Origin: Dietzia sp. NCCP-2495
GTDB taxonomy: Bacteria > Actinomycetota > Actinomycetes > Mycobacteriales > Mycobacteriaceae
Reading direction: 5' to 3'
Assembly (NCBI RefSeq): GCF_026011735.1
Contig: NZ_BRVN01000008.1
Location: 1-64,000, forward strand
Length of the DNA stretch: 64,000 nt
The position numbers were made by a program, and so were the translations under genes. This document shows positions 1 through 7,946 of the stretch, one piece after another (position 1 is the first letter of the stretch; the number at the start of each line of letters is the position of its first letter). The notes under the pieces are model-generated. The model saw only the letters and a list, made by a program, of their open reading frames with translations. It was not told the origin of the DNA and made no database searches.

Positions 1-28
1 AGGCGTTGCCGGGATCGTGAGGTAGGGC

Positions 29-472
29 TCAGCCCAGCACCCGTGGATCGCCTGCCTGCCAACTGACCGATTGCCGGCGCAGGACGATCCGCCATCCCTC
101 GGGGCGGTGCTCGACAACATCGTCGTAGGTGCCGGCGATGGTGAACAGCTCGGTCCGGCCGTCGATGCTCCGCACGTGCTGGGCGTGGAAATAGCTCGAC
201 ACGGTCACCGTGTCGCCGTAGGAATCGAGGAGCGCCGAACCCACCAGATGCTGGCTGGCATCGAGCGGTTCGAGAGCCGTCGCGCAGGTTCCGGCGATCG
301 CTGACGGTCCGGTCTCGGCCGGCAGTCCCGCGAACTCCATGGTCCCGTCCGGGGCGAACACCGACTCGAGACCGGTCCAGTCGTGACGATCAAGCGCGTG
401 TGCATAACGCGAGGTCAGGGCGAGGATCTCTACTTTGTCGTCGGCGGTCAGTGAGGCGTGGGAAGTGGGCAT
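29..472 (-). CDS. SnoaL-like (NTF2-fold) protein
   Basis: Predicted 147-residue protein of the SnoaL/NTF2-like superfamily (small cone-shaped alpha+beta barrels that include ketosteroid isomerase and small hydratases). The N-terminal helix pattern (LTSRYAHALDRHDWTGLESVF) followed by APDGTMEF is typical of the SnoaL_4 group. I chose the ATG at 472 because the family homology starts about there; a longer start at 517 would add 15 low-complexity residues. It is divergent from the P450 operon, and the shared operator at 559-576 lies between them, so it probably belongs to the same regulon. It is one of four SnoaL-like genes under that motif. The specific reaction is unknown. Nothing recognisable is visible in bases 1-28. 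Confidence 0.75.
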   Translation of the reverse strand: MPTSHASLTADDKVEILALTSRYAHALDRHDWTGLESVFAPDGTMEFAGLPAETGPSAIAGTCATALEPLDASQHLVGSALLDSYGDTVTVSSYFHAQHVRSIDGRTELFTIAGTYDDVVEHRPEGWRIVLRRQSVSWQAGDPRVLG

Positions 473-526
473 AGTAGTGGCTCGTTCCGGTTCTCGTGGC
501 TGATCGACTGGCATCAAAAGCAGCCG

Positions 527-555
527 TTGACAGTGTGGTGAGGCTCACATAACGT
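527..555 (+). promoter_or_regulatory. sigma-A-type promoter of the P450 operon
   Basis: TTGACA at 527-532 and TAACGT at 550-555 with a 17-base spacer. The predicted start of transcription (about 562) falls inside the operator at 559-576. This is the best -35 box in the regulon. Confidence 0.65.
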
Positions 556-558
556 AGC

Positions 559-576
559 AGAAGCGAGTTCAATTCA
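559..576 (-). promoter_or_regulatory. regulon operator, site 1
   Basis: On the minus strand this reads TGAATTGAACTCGCTTCT, a close match to the window-wide consensus TGAATYGAACTNRGTTCA. It starts 3 bases after the -10 hexamer, covering the predicted transcription start of the 594 operon, and also lies upstream of the divergent gene ending at 29. Confidence 0.7.
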
Positions 577-593
577 ACAGGAAGGAAGCGGAC

Positions 594-977
594 ATGGTTG
601 ACAGCAGCCGCGAGGTCCGGGCGACCTCTGAGATGAAGATCCACGACGGGGTGGACAGCGACCAGCTCCGCTCGGTCGTCACGCAACTCGCCTCGAGTAC
701 GGAGGCCGAAGGCGATCACCTGTACGGGCACAACTTCTACGTCGACGATGCGGCGGGGATCCTCTTCGCTCACGAGCACTACCGGGACGCCGACGCGTTT
801 CTGCAGCACCTCAAGGAGATGGACCAGGAGGTGGTGGGTGCGCTCATGTCGAAGGTCGACGTCCTCGACCTCCGGATCTACGGGTCCATCAACGACGAGC
901 TCCGCGGGCTGCTCGAGGGGTTCGGCTCCGTCCGCACCTTCGACTACGTCGGCGGATTCACCAACCGGGGGGCGTGA
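594..977 (+). CDS. dimeric alpha+beta-barrel (ABM/EthD-like) protein
   Basis: Predicted 127-residue cytoplasmic protein resembling antibiotic-biosynthesis-monooxygenase-like dimeric alpha+beta barrels: the central stretch GHNFYVDDAAGILFAHEHY and the following DADAFLQHLKEM helix fit the fold. The ATG at 594 follows a good ribosome site (GGAAGGAAG, 580-588). It is the first gene of the P450 operon and its stop overlaps the GTG start of the P450 (GTGA at 974-977), implying translational coupling. Small proteins of this fold often accompany P450 clusters, as EthD does with EthB in ether degradation. Its exact role (accessory protein or enzyme) is unknown. Confidence 0.7.
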   Translation: MVDSSREVRATSEMKIHDGVDSDQLRSVVTQLASSTEAEGDHLYGHNFYVDDAAGILFAHEHYRDADAFLQHLKEMDQEVVGALMSKVDVLDLRIYGSINDELRGLLEGFGSVRTFDYVGGFTNRGA

Positions 978-2254
978 TCGTGACCACCGATTTCCAGTAC
1001 GAGAAGTTCTTCGGTCTCGACGCGGAGCAGTTGAAGTGCCCGCACACCGCCTTCGAGGAGGTCCGGTCGGAATGTCCGGTCTCCCGTAGTGACGCCCTGG
1101 GCTTCTGGGTCGTGGCCGACCACGAGAACGCGCAGAAGGTGTTCAAGGACGCGAAGGTGTTCTCCACGAAGAAGATGCTCGGCGAGCAGGTGTCCGACGA
1201 GTGGCAGCGTCTGGTGGACCTGGCTTCCCAGCGTCCTGGCGCCAAGGAGGAGCTCGGTGAGGACTACGGCACGAGTGATCGGAAGGTGCTCCTGTTCGCC
1301 GACCCGCCGGAGCACGGACACCACCGCAAGCTGATCATGGGGGCGCTCACGCCCAACGCCCTGAAGTCCTGGGCTCCCAGGATTGAAGAGACCGCGGACA
1401 TCTTCGTGGGCGGTATCACCGCCGGCGAGGAGGTCGAGTTCGTGGACGGGTTCGCGAACAAATACACGATGACCGTCATCGCCGACATTCTCGGATTCCC
1501 GCGGGACATGGTGCCGCAGATGCTCGACTGGACCGAGGGTTTCAACTCGATGGTCGGTAATCCGGACCAGACGGACGAACAGATCGAGGCGCTCGTCGAC
1601 ACCCGCTACGGATTTGACGTCTACTGCAACCGGCAGATCGACGACCGGATCGCCGCTCCGACGGAAGACCTGATCTCCCGGATTGTGAAGCTCAACGCCG
1701 ACAGTGACGCACCGCTCGGCAGGGACGACCTGTTCCAGGTCATCCAACTGTCGATGGTGGGCGGAAGCGAGACCTCGGCGACCGCGCTGTCGAAGATGAT
1801 CGAGTTCCTCGGCAAGAATCCCGAGATGTGGGCCGAGCTCAAGGCCGACACCGCGCGGATTCCCGCCTTCATGGAGGAGATGCTGCGGATGTACTCGCCG
1901 GTTCAGGGGTCGTTCCGTGGGGTCACGGAGGATGTCGAACTCGGCGGTCAGCAGCTCAAGGCCGGGGACATGCTCTGGGTGGGAATGGGCACGTCGAACC
2001 GTGACCCGAAGGTGTTCGACGACCCGGACCGGATGGACATCGACCGAGAGCGACTCGCCGCCACGCACGTGGCTTTCGGCGGGGGTCCGCACGTGTGCCC
2101 GGGGACCTCGCTGACGCGGATGGAGCTGCGGTTGATGCTCGAGAAGCTCATCACCGGCTTCTCTGGCGTCGAGCTGGTCGATTCCGATCCGGCATCCAAG
2201 CAGAGCTTCAACTTCTACGGACCTGCCGCACTGCCGGTCCGCTTCATCGCGTAA
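974..2254 (+). CDS. cytochrome P450 (first of two)
   Basis: Soluble bacterial class I P450 of 426 residues. It has the I-helix acid-alcohol pair GGSET (Glu about 266), the K-helix ExxR (EEMLR near 301-305) and the heme loop FGGGPHVCPG with the thiolate Cys at about 375. It starts at the GTG overlapping the previous stop; a second GTG at 980 is possible. Electrons probably come from the ferredoxin at 4908 and the reductase at 5110 in the same region. Sequence features alone do not assign a CYP family or substrate; the neighbourhood suggests hydroxylation of an alicyclic or branched hydrophobic compound. It is followed by a 108-base gap with nothing recognisable before the EthD gene. Confidence 0.93.
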   Translation: MIVTTDFQYEKFFGLDAEQLKCPHTAFEEVRSECPVSRSDALGFWVVADHENAQKVFKDAKVFSTKKMLGEQVSDEWQRLVDLASQRPGAKEELGEDYGTSDRKVLLFADPPEHGHHRKLIMGALTPNALKSWAPRIEETADIFVGGITAGEEVEFVDGFANKYTMTVIADILGFPRDMVPQMLDWTEGFNSMVGNPDQTDEQIEALVDTRYGFDVYCNRQIDDRIAAPTEDLISRIVKLNADSDAPLGRDDLFQVIQLSMVGGSETSATALSKMIEFLGKNPEMWAELKADTARIPAFMEEMLRMYSPVQGSFRGVTEDVELGGQQLKAGDMLWVGMGTSNRDPKVFDDPDRMDIDRERLAATHVAFGGGPHVCPGTSLTRMELRLMLEKLITGFSGVELVDSDPASKQSFNFYGPAALPVRFIA

Positions 2255-2362
2255 CAGCCGCACGGCACCCGCGGCGCGCCCAGCGCGATCTTCGCGCCCG
2301 GATCGCTCAACGCCGATGGAGTGTCCCGTCGGCGCAGACACCACACGAAAGGACCTCACACC

Positions 2363-2731
2363 ATGGTCAACGTCGAGAATCAGCCCGTATACCTGTTCGC
2401 CCTGTACCGCTGGTCGGGCACCTCGCCCGAGGAGTTCCGCGAGCACTACCTGGAGAAGCACGCCGACATCGGCAAGTCGATCCCAGGTGTGGCGTGGTGG
2501 CACACCTTCCTCAACAACAATCCGATGATGAACTGGGGGATCCCGGAGGGGGCGCCCAAGCCGGATGCATTCTCGATCATGGCCTTCGAGTCCGAGGAAG
2601 CACTGAAGAAGGCGCCGGAGAGCGAAGGGTGGGCAGCGGCCAACAGCGACAACACGGGCTTCGTCCAACACATCGACGTCTACGAGGTCTCGCGGGTCCA
2701 GCTCGTGTCCGAGAGCCTCTCTCAGTCGTAG
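2363..2731 (+). CDS. EthD-domain protein
   Basis: Predicted 122-residue EthD-family dimeric alpha+beta barrel. The diagnostic order is visible: a short strand (YLFALYRW), TSPEEFREHYLEKHADIGKSIPG, then an acidic segment ending AFSIMAFESEEALKKAPES. The ATG at 2363 is preceded by GAAAGGA (2346-2352). EthD is required with P450 EthB for alkyl ether oxidation in Rhodococcus ruber, though its chemistry there is unclear; here it directly follows a P450, so an accessory role to that enzyme is the reasonable guess. Transcription probably ends at the hairpin 2765-2793. Confidence 0.8.
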   Translation: MVNVENQPVYLFALYRWSGTSPEEFREHYLEKHADIGKSIPGVAWWHTFLNNNPMMNWGIPEGAPKPDAFSIMAFESEEALKKAPESEGWAAANSDNTGFVQHIDVYEVSRVQLVSESLSQS

Positions 2732-2764
2732 TCGCAGCCGGGCCCAGGTGAGTCGGGCCCACGA

Positions 2765-2793
2765 GGGGGTCCGGGAGATTCTCCCGGGCCCCC
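2765..2793 (+). terminator. hairpin terminator after the EthD gene
   Basis: Thirteen-base-pair stem, GGGGGTCCGGGAG (2765-2777) against CTCCCGGGCCCCC (2781-2793), with one G-U pair and a 3-base loop, followed by TTC. The rest of the 2732-3060 gap holds the promoter and operator of the next gene and no convincing ORF. Confidence 0.65.
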
Positions 2794-2988
2794 TTCGACG
2801 TGTGTGTCCGTCCGAGAGGGGGTCGAGTGACACGCACCGAAGTGGACGTTCGTGTACTGCCTGCCGCATCAACCGTGTGACACGCCGAGCTGCACCGATT
2901 CATGAATGGGCTCAGTTTTACATTTGGCCTGCGCAAACGGCAGCGACGGGCGAGATATGAGGAAGTCAAAGTATTTGCCGAATGTGCC

Positions 2989-3017
2989 TTGCATCACTGT
3001 GTGGCCATGGTTACAGT
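2989..3017 (+). promoter_or_regulatory. promoter of the second P450 operon
   Basis: TTGCAT at 2989-2994, 17-base spacer, TACAGT at 3012-3017. Transcription should begin near 3024, at the edge of operator site 2. Confidence 0.55.
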
Positions 3018-3026
3018 GGTCCCTAA

Positions 3027-3045
3027 TCAACTTCAGTTCAATTCG
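3027..3045 (-). promoter_or_regulatory. regulon operator, site 2
   Basis: Minus-strand reading CGAATTGAACTGAAGTTGA: it matches the consensus left arm GAATTGAACT and has one extra base before the right arm, the same 19-base variant as site 11. It starts 9 bases after the -10 hexamer TACAGT and 16 bases before the ATG at 3061. Confidence 0.6.
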
Positions 3046-3060
3046 AAAGAGAGGCGCACG

Positions 3061-3531
3061 ATGAGTGACGAACTGCGGAGCAAGAACCTGGAGCTGGTGC
3101 GGGCCTACACCGACGCGCTGAACAAGTGGGACATCGACACGATGCGTGAGATGTCTACCGAGGACGTCGTGTTCGAGCTCCCCTTCCGGCCGCCGACATT
3201 CGAGCGCGAAACGGCCGGCCGGGCGAACTACATGGAGGTGCTGGGGCAGGCCCGGGACCACATGATCGACGGTTCCGAGAACCTGCACGACATGACCCTG
3301 GACACGCTCGCGAGCGATCCGAACGTCGTGATCGCCACCTACAAGAGCGACATGACGCTCCGCAGCGGTACCCGGTACGCGAACGAGTACATCTCCCGCT
3401 TCGTGATCCGCGACGGCAAGGTGGCCCGCTTCGTCGAGTACTACGACTCGATCAAGCTCTTCACCGCCCTCGGCGGCTCGCTCGTCGAGGCCGGCGAGAA
3501 CGAGCTGCTCCCCGAGGGGCTCAAGTCCTGA
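3061..3531 (+). CDS. SnoaL-like (ketosteroid-isomerase-fold) protein
   Basis: Predicted 156-residue NTF2-fold protein: helix NLELVRAYTDALNKWDIDTM, then MSTEDVVFELPFRP, and the C-terminal strand pair YISRFVIRDGKVARFVEYYDS, which is the usual SnoaL end motif. The ATG at 3061 follows GAGAGG and lies just after operator site 2, so the longer upstream reading frame would run through the promoter and is rejected. It is first in an operon with P450, ferredoxin, reductase and aldehyde dehydrogenase. Probable isomerase or hydratase acting on an oxidised intermediate; no residue-level assignment is possible. Confidence 0.8.
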   Translation: MSDELRSKNLELVRAYTDALNKWDIDTMREMSTEDVVFELPFRPPTFERETAGRANYMEVLGQARDHMIDGSENLHDMTLDTLASDPNVVIATYKSDMTLRSGTRYANEYISRFVIRDGKVARFVEYYDSIKLFTALGGSLVEAGENELLPEGLKS

Positions 3532-3598
3532 CCCCGCTGCCGGCGTCGCCGGCGACCTCTCTCCCCGAACCCTCTCTACACCCCTAGGAGTACCTCTC

Positions 3599-4858
3599 AT
3601 GGGTAAGGCCCTGCCTGATCCCGACGCCGTCGTCGCCGATCAGCCGAAGTGCCCCTTCGTCGACATGTGGTCCGACGAGTACAACGAGAACAACCTCGAG
3701 ATCCTCAAGCACCTGCGCGAGGAGCACGATCTGGCGTTCCACAAGCAGGGGAACACAACCGTCCCGCTGGTGACGCGCTACAAGGACATGTGGAAGATCC
3801 AGCGTGACTGGCGGACCTTCCAGTCCGGACGTGCAGCCTCGCACCTCGCGGACCGACGCTACGACGATCCCAATGACACCCCGACGTTCATCCCGCTCGA
3901 CACCGACCCCCCGGTGCACAGCGAGTGGCGTCAGATCATCGAGCCCCTCATGACCCTCAAGAAGATGGAGGCGCACTCCGAGATGATCGACGGGATCGCC
4001 GACGATCTGCTCAGCGGGCTCAGTGGGCGCACCCGGTTCAAGGTCATGAGCGAGTTCGTCCGACCGCTGCAGGCCAGGGCGATCTTCGCCGCGATCCTCG
4101 GGGTCCCGGCCGACAGTGACCGGATCATCCAGTTCTCCGAGTGGGCGCAGGACGCGCTGATCGTTCCCGAGCGGGCGGTCGAGGCGTTCGGAAAGCTGTC
4201 CGGCGCCCTCATGGAGATCCTCCAGGAGCGTCGTGCCAACCCCCGTGGCGACGACGACGTGGTGACCGTCCTCGCCAACTGCCGTCCCGGTGGTGAGGTT
4301 CCCGAGGACGGCGACCTGATCAAGATCATGATCGCGCTGACCCTCGGTGGGCTGGAGTCGACCGGCACCGTGCTCAGCGGAACGATCCACCACATGGCCA
4401 CCCACCCCGACGACCTCAAGGAGCTCCAGGGCGACATGTCCCTGCTCGACGAGGCGATCGAGGAGGCGCTCCGACTTTTCGTCAACGTCACGCTCACGCA
4501 GCGGACGGTGACCAAGGAGACCACCCTCAACGGGTACGACCTCAAGCCCGGTGACAAGATCTGGAATCTTCCCGGATCGGCCAATCGTGACGAGACCGTG
4601 TTCCCGAACGGCGACGCCTGGGACGTCCACCGTGAGAACAAGCGGCACGTCTCGTTCGGCGCCGGAATCCACCGCTGTCTCGGGTCGAACCTCGCCCGCA
4701 TCTTCCTCCGGGTGGCCTTCACGGCAGTCCTCACCCGGATGCCCGGTATCGCCCTGGTCCAGGGGCAGACCATCAAAACCCACTCGATGCCGACCCGCGG
4801 CTTGACCGAGTTCGAGGTCACCGTCGACGAGATCTCGCCTGCTGCCGCCGCCGGCTGA
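3599..4858 (+). CDS. cytochrome P450 (second of two)
   Basis: P450 of 419 residues with K-helix ExxR (EEALR), heme loop FGAGIHRCLG (thiolate Cys about 360) and an I-helix reading GGLEST: the conserved acid is Glu (about 253) and the conserved Thr is replaced by Ser (about 254), which may alter proton delivery. Start ATG at 3599 with TAGGAG at 3585-3590. It lies between the SnoaL gene and the ferredoxin/reductase genes, so it is the most direct electron acceptor of that pair. It differs clearly from the P450 at 974, suggesting two separate oxidations rather than recent duplication. Confidence 0.93.
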   Translation: MGKALPDPDAVVADQPKCPFVDMWSDEYNENNLEILKHLREEHDLAFHKQGNTTVPLVTRYKDMWKIQRDWRTFQSGRAASHLADRRYDDPNDTPTFIPLDTDPPVHSEWRQIIEPLMTLKKMEAHSEMIDGIADDLLSGLSGRTRFKVMSEFVRPLQARAIFAAILGVPADSDRIIQFSEWAQDALIVPERAVEAFGKLSGALMEILQERRANPRGDDDVVTVLANCRPGGEVPEDGDLIKIMIALTLGGLESTGTVLSGTIHHMATHPDDLKELQGDMSLLDEAIEEALRLFVNVTLTQRTVTKETTLNGYDLKPGDKIWNLPGSANRDETVFPNGDAWDVHRENKRHVSFGAGIHRCLGSNLARIFLRVAFTAVLTRMPGIALVQGQTIKTHSMPTRGLTEFEVTVDEISPAAAAG

Positions 4859-4907
4859 CGCACCGGACGAGCACAGCGGGAACGACGCACTCCAGAAAGG
4901 ACTCATC

Positions 4908-5102
4908 ATGAAGGTGAAGATCGACCACGAATTCTGTGTCGGCCACGCGCGCTGCTTCGCGCTGGAGCCCGACTACATCGCCGAGGACGAGCGCGGACGC
5001 GGCGTCGTCCGTGAGGACGCGCCCGAGATGTCGGCCGAGACGGCGCGCCGCCTGGTCCGGGCCTGCCCGGAATCCGCGATCTCGATCGTGCGGGAATCCT
5101 GA
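4908..5102 (+). CDS. [3Fe-4S] ferredoxin
   Basis: Sixty-four-residue single-cluster ferredoxin of the P450-partner type. Three ligand cysteines are visible: C10 and C16 in CVGHARC and the last in RACPE near residue 54. The position between the first two that would hold a fourth Cys is His/Ala, as in [3Fe-4S] actinobacterial ferredoxins. It sits 49 bases after the second P450 and 7 bases before the reductase gene, so it likely shuttles electrons from the reductase to one or both P450s. Confidence 0.92.
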   Translation: MKVKIDHEFCVGHARCFALEPDYIAEDERGRGVVREDAPEMSAETARRLVRACPESAISIVRES

Positions 5103-5109
5103 GGCGACA

Positions 5110-6111
5110 ATGACCATGGTTCAGGACCCTTTGCGCACCGGGATCGTCGACCCGGGCGAGGACGCGGGCGGAGACGCGACGATCGATGCGGTGGTCGAGC
5201 GCCGACGCGATCTCGCCGAGGGCGTCATCGAGCTCGTTATTCGAGCTGCCGATCGTAGTGATCTGCCCCGCTGGGAGCCCGGCGCCCATGTGGACATCGT
5301 CCTCGACGACGGTGAGATCCGGCAGTACTCACTATGTGGGGATCCGTCGGACCGCACTACGTACCGGGTGGCGATTCTGCTCGAGAATGAGGGGAGGGGA
5401 GGATCGCGGCGCATTCACGCCGATCTTCAGGCCGGGACGCCGCTGACCCTGAAGGGTCCGCGAAACCACTTCCCGCTCCATGATTCCCCTCGCTACCTGT
5501 TCATCGCGGGTGGGATCGGTGTGACGCCACTGATCCCCATGATGCGCGCGGTGGAGGCGGCCGGTGCCGAGTGGCGGTTCGTCTACGGCGGCCGGAATGA
5601 GTCGACGATGGGATATGTCGACGAGCTGCGAGAGATGGGCGACCGCGTCACGATCTGGCCCGAGGACGCGAACGGACTCATCGACCTCGACGGTCTCCTC
5701 GGAACCGCGGAGGAGGGCACGCTGGTCTACAGCTGTGGGCCCGAGCCCCTCCTGGCCGCGGTCGAGGAGCGGTGTGTGTCGTGGCCCAGCGGAGCATTGA
5801 ATATCGAGCGGTTCACCGCTGTCGACATCGACACCTCTGCTGATACCGGCTTCGAGGTCGAACTGGCCCAGACCGGGATCACGGTCCAGGTGTCGGCCGA
5901 GCAGACGATCCTCGAGGTGGTCACCGACGCAGGTGTCTACGTTCCGACGTCGTGCACCGAAGGAACGTGTGGTTCCTGCGAGACCCCGATCCTCGAGGGG
6001 ACCGCGGAGCATCGCGACGTCGTCCTGTCCCCGGAGGAGCAGGACGCCCAGGAAACGATGATGATCTGCGTCTCCCGGGCCTCCTGCCCGCGCCTCGTGT
6101 TGGATCTGTAG
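5110..6111 (+). CDS. phthalate-dioxygenase-reductase-like oxidoreductase
   Basis: Three-domain flavin/iron-sulfur reductase of 333 residues: flavin-binding RQYSL (71-75), NAD-binding GGIGVTP (134-140), and a C-terminal plant-type [2Fe-2S] domain with CTEGTCGSC (Cys 282, 287, 290) and Cys 320. The order is that of PDR/VanB-type reductases, not the FAD-only ferredoxin reductases usual for P450s. The ATG at 5110 is chosen because the frame upstream overlaps the ferredoxin gene. Having its own [2Fe-2S] domain, it could reduce the ferredoxin or a P450 directly. Confidence 0.92.
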   Translation: MTMVQDPLRTGIVDPGEDAGGDATIDAVVERRRDLAEGVIELVIRAADRSDLPRWEPGAHVDIVLDDGEIRQYSLCGDPSDRTTYRVAILLENEGRGGSRRIHADLQAGTPLTLKGPRNHFPLHDSPRYLFIAGGIGVTPLIPMMRAVEAAGAEWRFVYGGRNESTMGYVDELREMGDRVTIWPEDANGLIDLDGLLGTAEEGTLVYSCGPEPLLAAVEERCVSWPSGALNIERFTAVDIDTSADTGFEVELAQTGITVQVSAEQTILEVVTDAGVYVPTSCTEGTCGSCETPILEGTAEHRDVVLSPEEQDAQETMMICVSRASCPRLVLDL

Positions 6112-6173
6112 CACCGAGCGACATCGGCCGGCCGTCCTGGCATCACCCTTAATCACTCACATCAGGAGGAACA

Positions 6174-7736
6174 ATGCTCCCCAGGAGCTACAGCGAGTTC
6201 TACATCGACGGACAGTGGCGGCCGACCGAATCGACCGAGAAGTTCACCGTCGTGTCCCCGTCCACCGGTGAGGCGATCGGCGAGGTCCCGCGCGCCACTC
6301 GCGCCGACATCGATGCCGCCGTCGAGGCGGCCCGTCGGGCGTTCTACGAGACCGACTGGGCCGACCGGCCTGTCGAGGAGCGCGCAGCGCTGTGTGAGGC
6401 ACTCGCCACCCGGCTCTACGAGGTCAAGGACGAGATGGCCGAGCTGCTCGTGGACGAGCTCGGGTGCACCCGGATGCTCGCGGACGTCTACCAGGCGGTG
6501 GCTCCGACATTGCACTGGAACTACAACGCCGAGGTCGGACGGACGTATCCGTTTCAGGAAGTGCGCAAAGCGGACCTCGGGCCGCTCGCCGGAGGGTCCG
6601 CCGGCGGCATGATCATGCCTTACGAGACCCAGGCACTCGTGGTCAAGGAGCCGGTCGGGGTGGTGGCGACCATGGTCGCCTACAACTTCACCATGCCCGG
6701 GACGTCGCAGAAGGTCGCCCCGGCGATCGTGGCGGGCTGCACTGTGGTGGTCAAGGTTCCCGAGCCCAATCCGCTCGCGGTGTTCGCTCTCGGCCGGTTG
6801 ATCGACGAGGTCGGATTCCCTCCCGGTGTGATCAACATCGTCGCCGCGGGCCCGGACGAGTCAGCTCACCTCGTGTCGCACCCCGACGTGGACATGGTCA
6901 GCTTCACCGGGTCAACCACCGTGGGGTCCCACATCGGCCGCGAGTGTGGATCGCTCATCCGCCCGGTGGTGTTGGAGCTCGGCGGGAAGTCCGCCGCGAT
7001 CGTCCTCGACGACGCCGACCTCGACACCACCGTGCCGACCCTCCTGGGAGTCAGCGTGATTCCCAGTAGCGGGCAGAGCTGCGTGTGCCAGAGCCGCTTC
7101 CTGGTGTCCGAGGCGCGGCACGACGAGCTGGTGGAGCGACTGGTCACGGCCATGGCGGATATCAAGGTCGGCGACCCGCACGCCTCCGACACGGACATGG
7201 GGCCGCTGATCACCAAGGCACACCGCGAACGGGTGCTGGGGATGATCGAGCGAGCCGTCGAGCAGGGCGCGAAGGTCGCATTCGGTGGCGGCGTTCCCGA
7301 GGGGCTGGATGCCGGCTGGTATGTCGAGCCCACGCTGTTGGTCGACGTGACGCCGGACATGGAGATCGCACAGGAGGAGGTGTTCGGCCCGGTCGTCGCC
7401 GTGCTCAAGTACACCGACGAGGACGACGCGGTGCGGATCGCCAACGACAGCCGCTACGGTCTGGCGGGATCGGTCTACACGACTGATGTGGAGCGTGGAT
7501 TCAAGCTTGCGCGGAAGGTGCGCACCGGCACCTTCTCAGTCAACTCCTTCTCGGCGGACTTCAACTCCCCGTTCGGCGGATTCAAGGAATCGGGCATCGG
7601 GCGTGAGCACGGAGTGGCCGGTCTGGAGGGTTACCTGATCCCCAAGACGATTTCGGTCGACCCGTCGATGTCCATCCCGGACTCTGTTGTCGAGCAGGCG
7701 GATGTCGTCACCACCGGCGCCCGCAAGGGGGCCTGA
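6174..7736 (+). CDS. NAD(P)-dependent aldehyde dehydrogenase
   Basis: ALDH-superfamily enzyme of 520 residues. Motifs in order: the catalytic Asn region VAYNFTMPG, the cofactor loop FTGSTTVG, the general-base ELGGKSA, and the nucleophile in GQSCVC (Cys about 303). The start at 6174 has a perfect AGGAGGA (6164-6170). As last gene of the P450 operon it probably oxidises an aldehyde, formed from a P450-made alcohol, to the carboxylic acid that a CoA ligase then activates. An insertion-like stretch rich in Gly/Ala (LAGGSAGGMI) precedes the catalytic Asn region. Confidence 0.92.
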   Translation: MLPRSYSEFYIDGQWRPTESTEKFTVVSPSTGEAIGEVPRATRADIDAAVEAARRAFYETDWADRPVEERAALCEALATRLYEVKDEMAELLVDELGCTRMLADVYQAVAPTLHWNYNAEVGRTYPFQEVRKADLGPLAGGSAGGMIMPYETQALVVKEPVGVVATMVAYNFTMPGTSQKVAPAIVAGCTVVVKVPEPNPLAVFALGRLIDEVGFPPGVINIVAAGPDESAHLVSHPDVDMVSFTGSTTVGSHIGRECGSLIRPVVLELGGKSAAIVLDDADLDTTVPTLLGVSVIPSSGQSCVCQSRFLVSEARHDELVERLVTAMADIKVGDPHASDTDMGPLITKAHRERVLGMIERAVEQGAKVAFGGGVPEGLDAGWYVEPTLLVDVTPDMEIAQEEVFGPVVAVLKYTDEDDAVRIANDSRYGLAGSVYTTDVERGFKLARKVRTGTFSVNSFSADFNSPFGGFKESGIGREHGVAGLEGYLIPKTISVDPSMSIPDSVVEQADVVTTGARKGA

Positions 7737-7844
7737 GCGAGGGGGCTGGTCAATCAGGCGGGAAGCGGGGCCCGGCCGGGTCGTGGCTCCCGCCGGCCAG
7801 CACACCGGGCCCGCCCGTCTCCTCGACTTTCCTCCACCCCTGTC

Positions 7845-7901
7845 GAGACGAGCGTTCCGCCAGCACCTGCCGACGGCAGATGCTGGCGGAACGCTCGTCT
7901 C
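7845..7901. repeat. long perfect palindrome between convergent genes
   Basis: Two 21-base arms, 7845-7865 and 7881-7901, are perfect inverted copies (left arm GAGACGAGCGTTCCGCCAGC plus A). Inside, CTGCC/GGCAG (7867-7871, 7875-7879) extends the hairpin around a GAC loop. It lies between the convergent aldehyde dehydrogenase and ABC permease genes, so it may act as a two-way terminator, but it is much longer than other terminators here and lacks a T-run. A REP/MITE-like element is possible. No other feature is visible in the 7737-7946 gap. Confidence 0.8.
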
Positions 7902-7946
7902 ATTGCCTGGGTGGCAAAGCAGGACGGTTGCGGCGATGGATGGGGG

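Noticed and set aside
944-2872. Long minus-strand open frame opposite the first P450
   Set aside because: Shadow of the P450 coding strand: the plus strand shows complete P450 motifs; the minus frame has none.
2902-2925. Possible extra regulon site (TGAATGGGCTCAGTTTTA region)
   Set aside because: It contains TGAAT and CTCAGTTTTA fragments but aligns poorly with the consensus (about seven mismatches) and has no -10 box at the usual distance. The real site for this promoter is at 3027.
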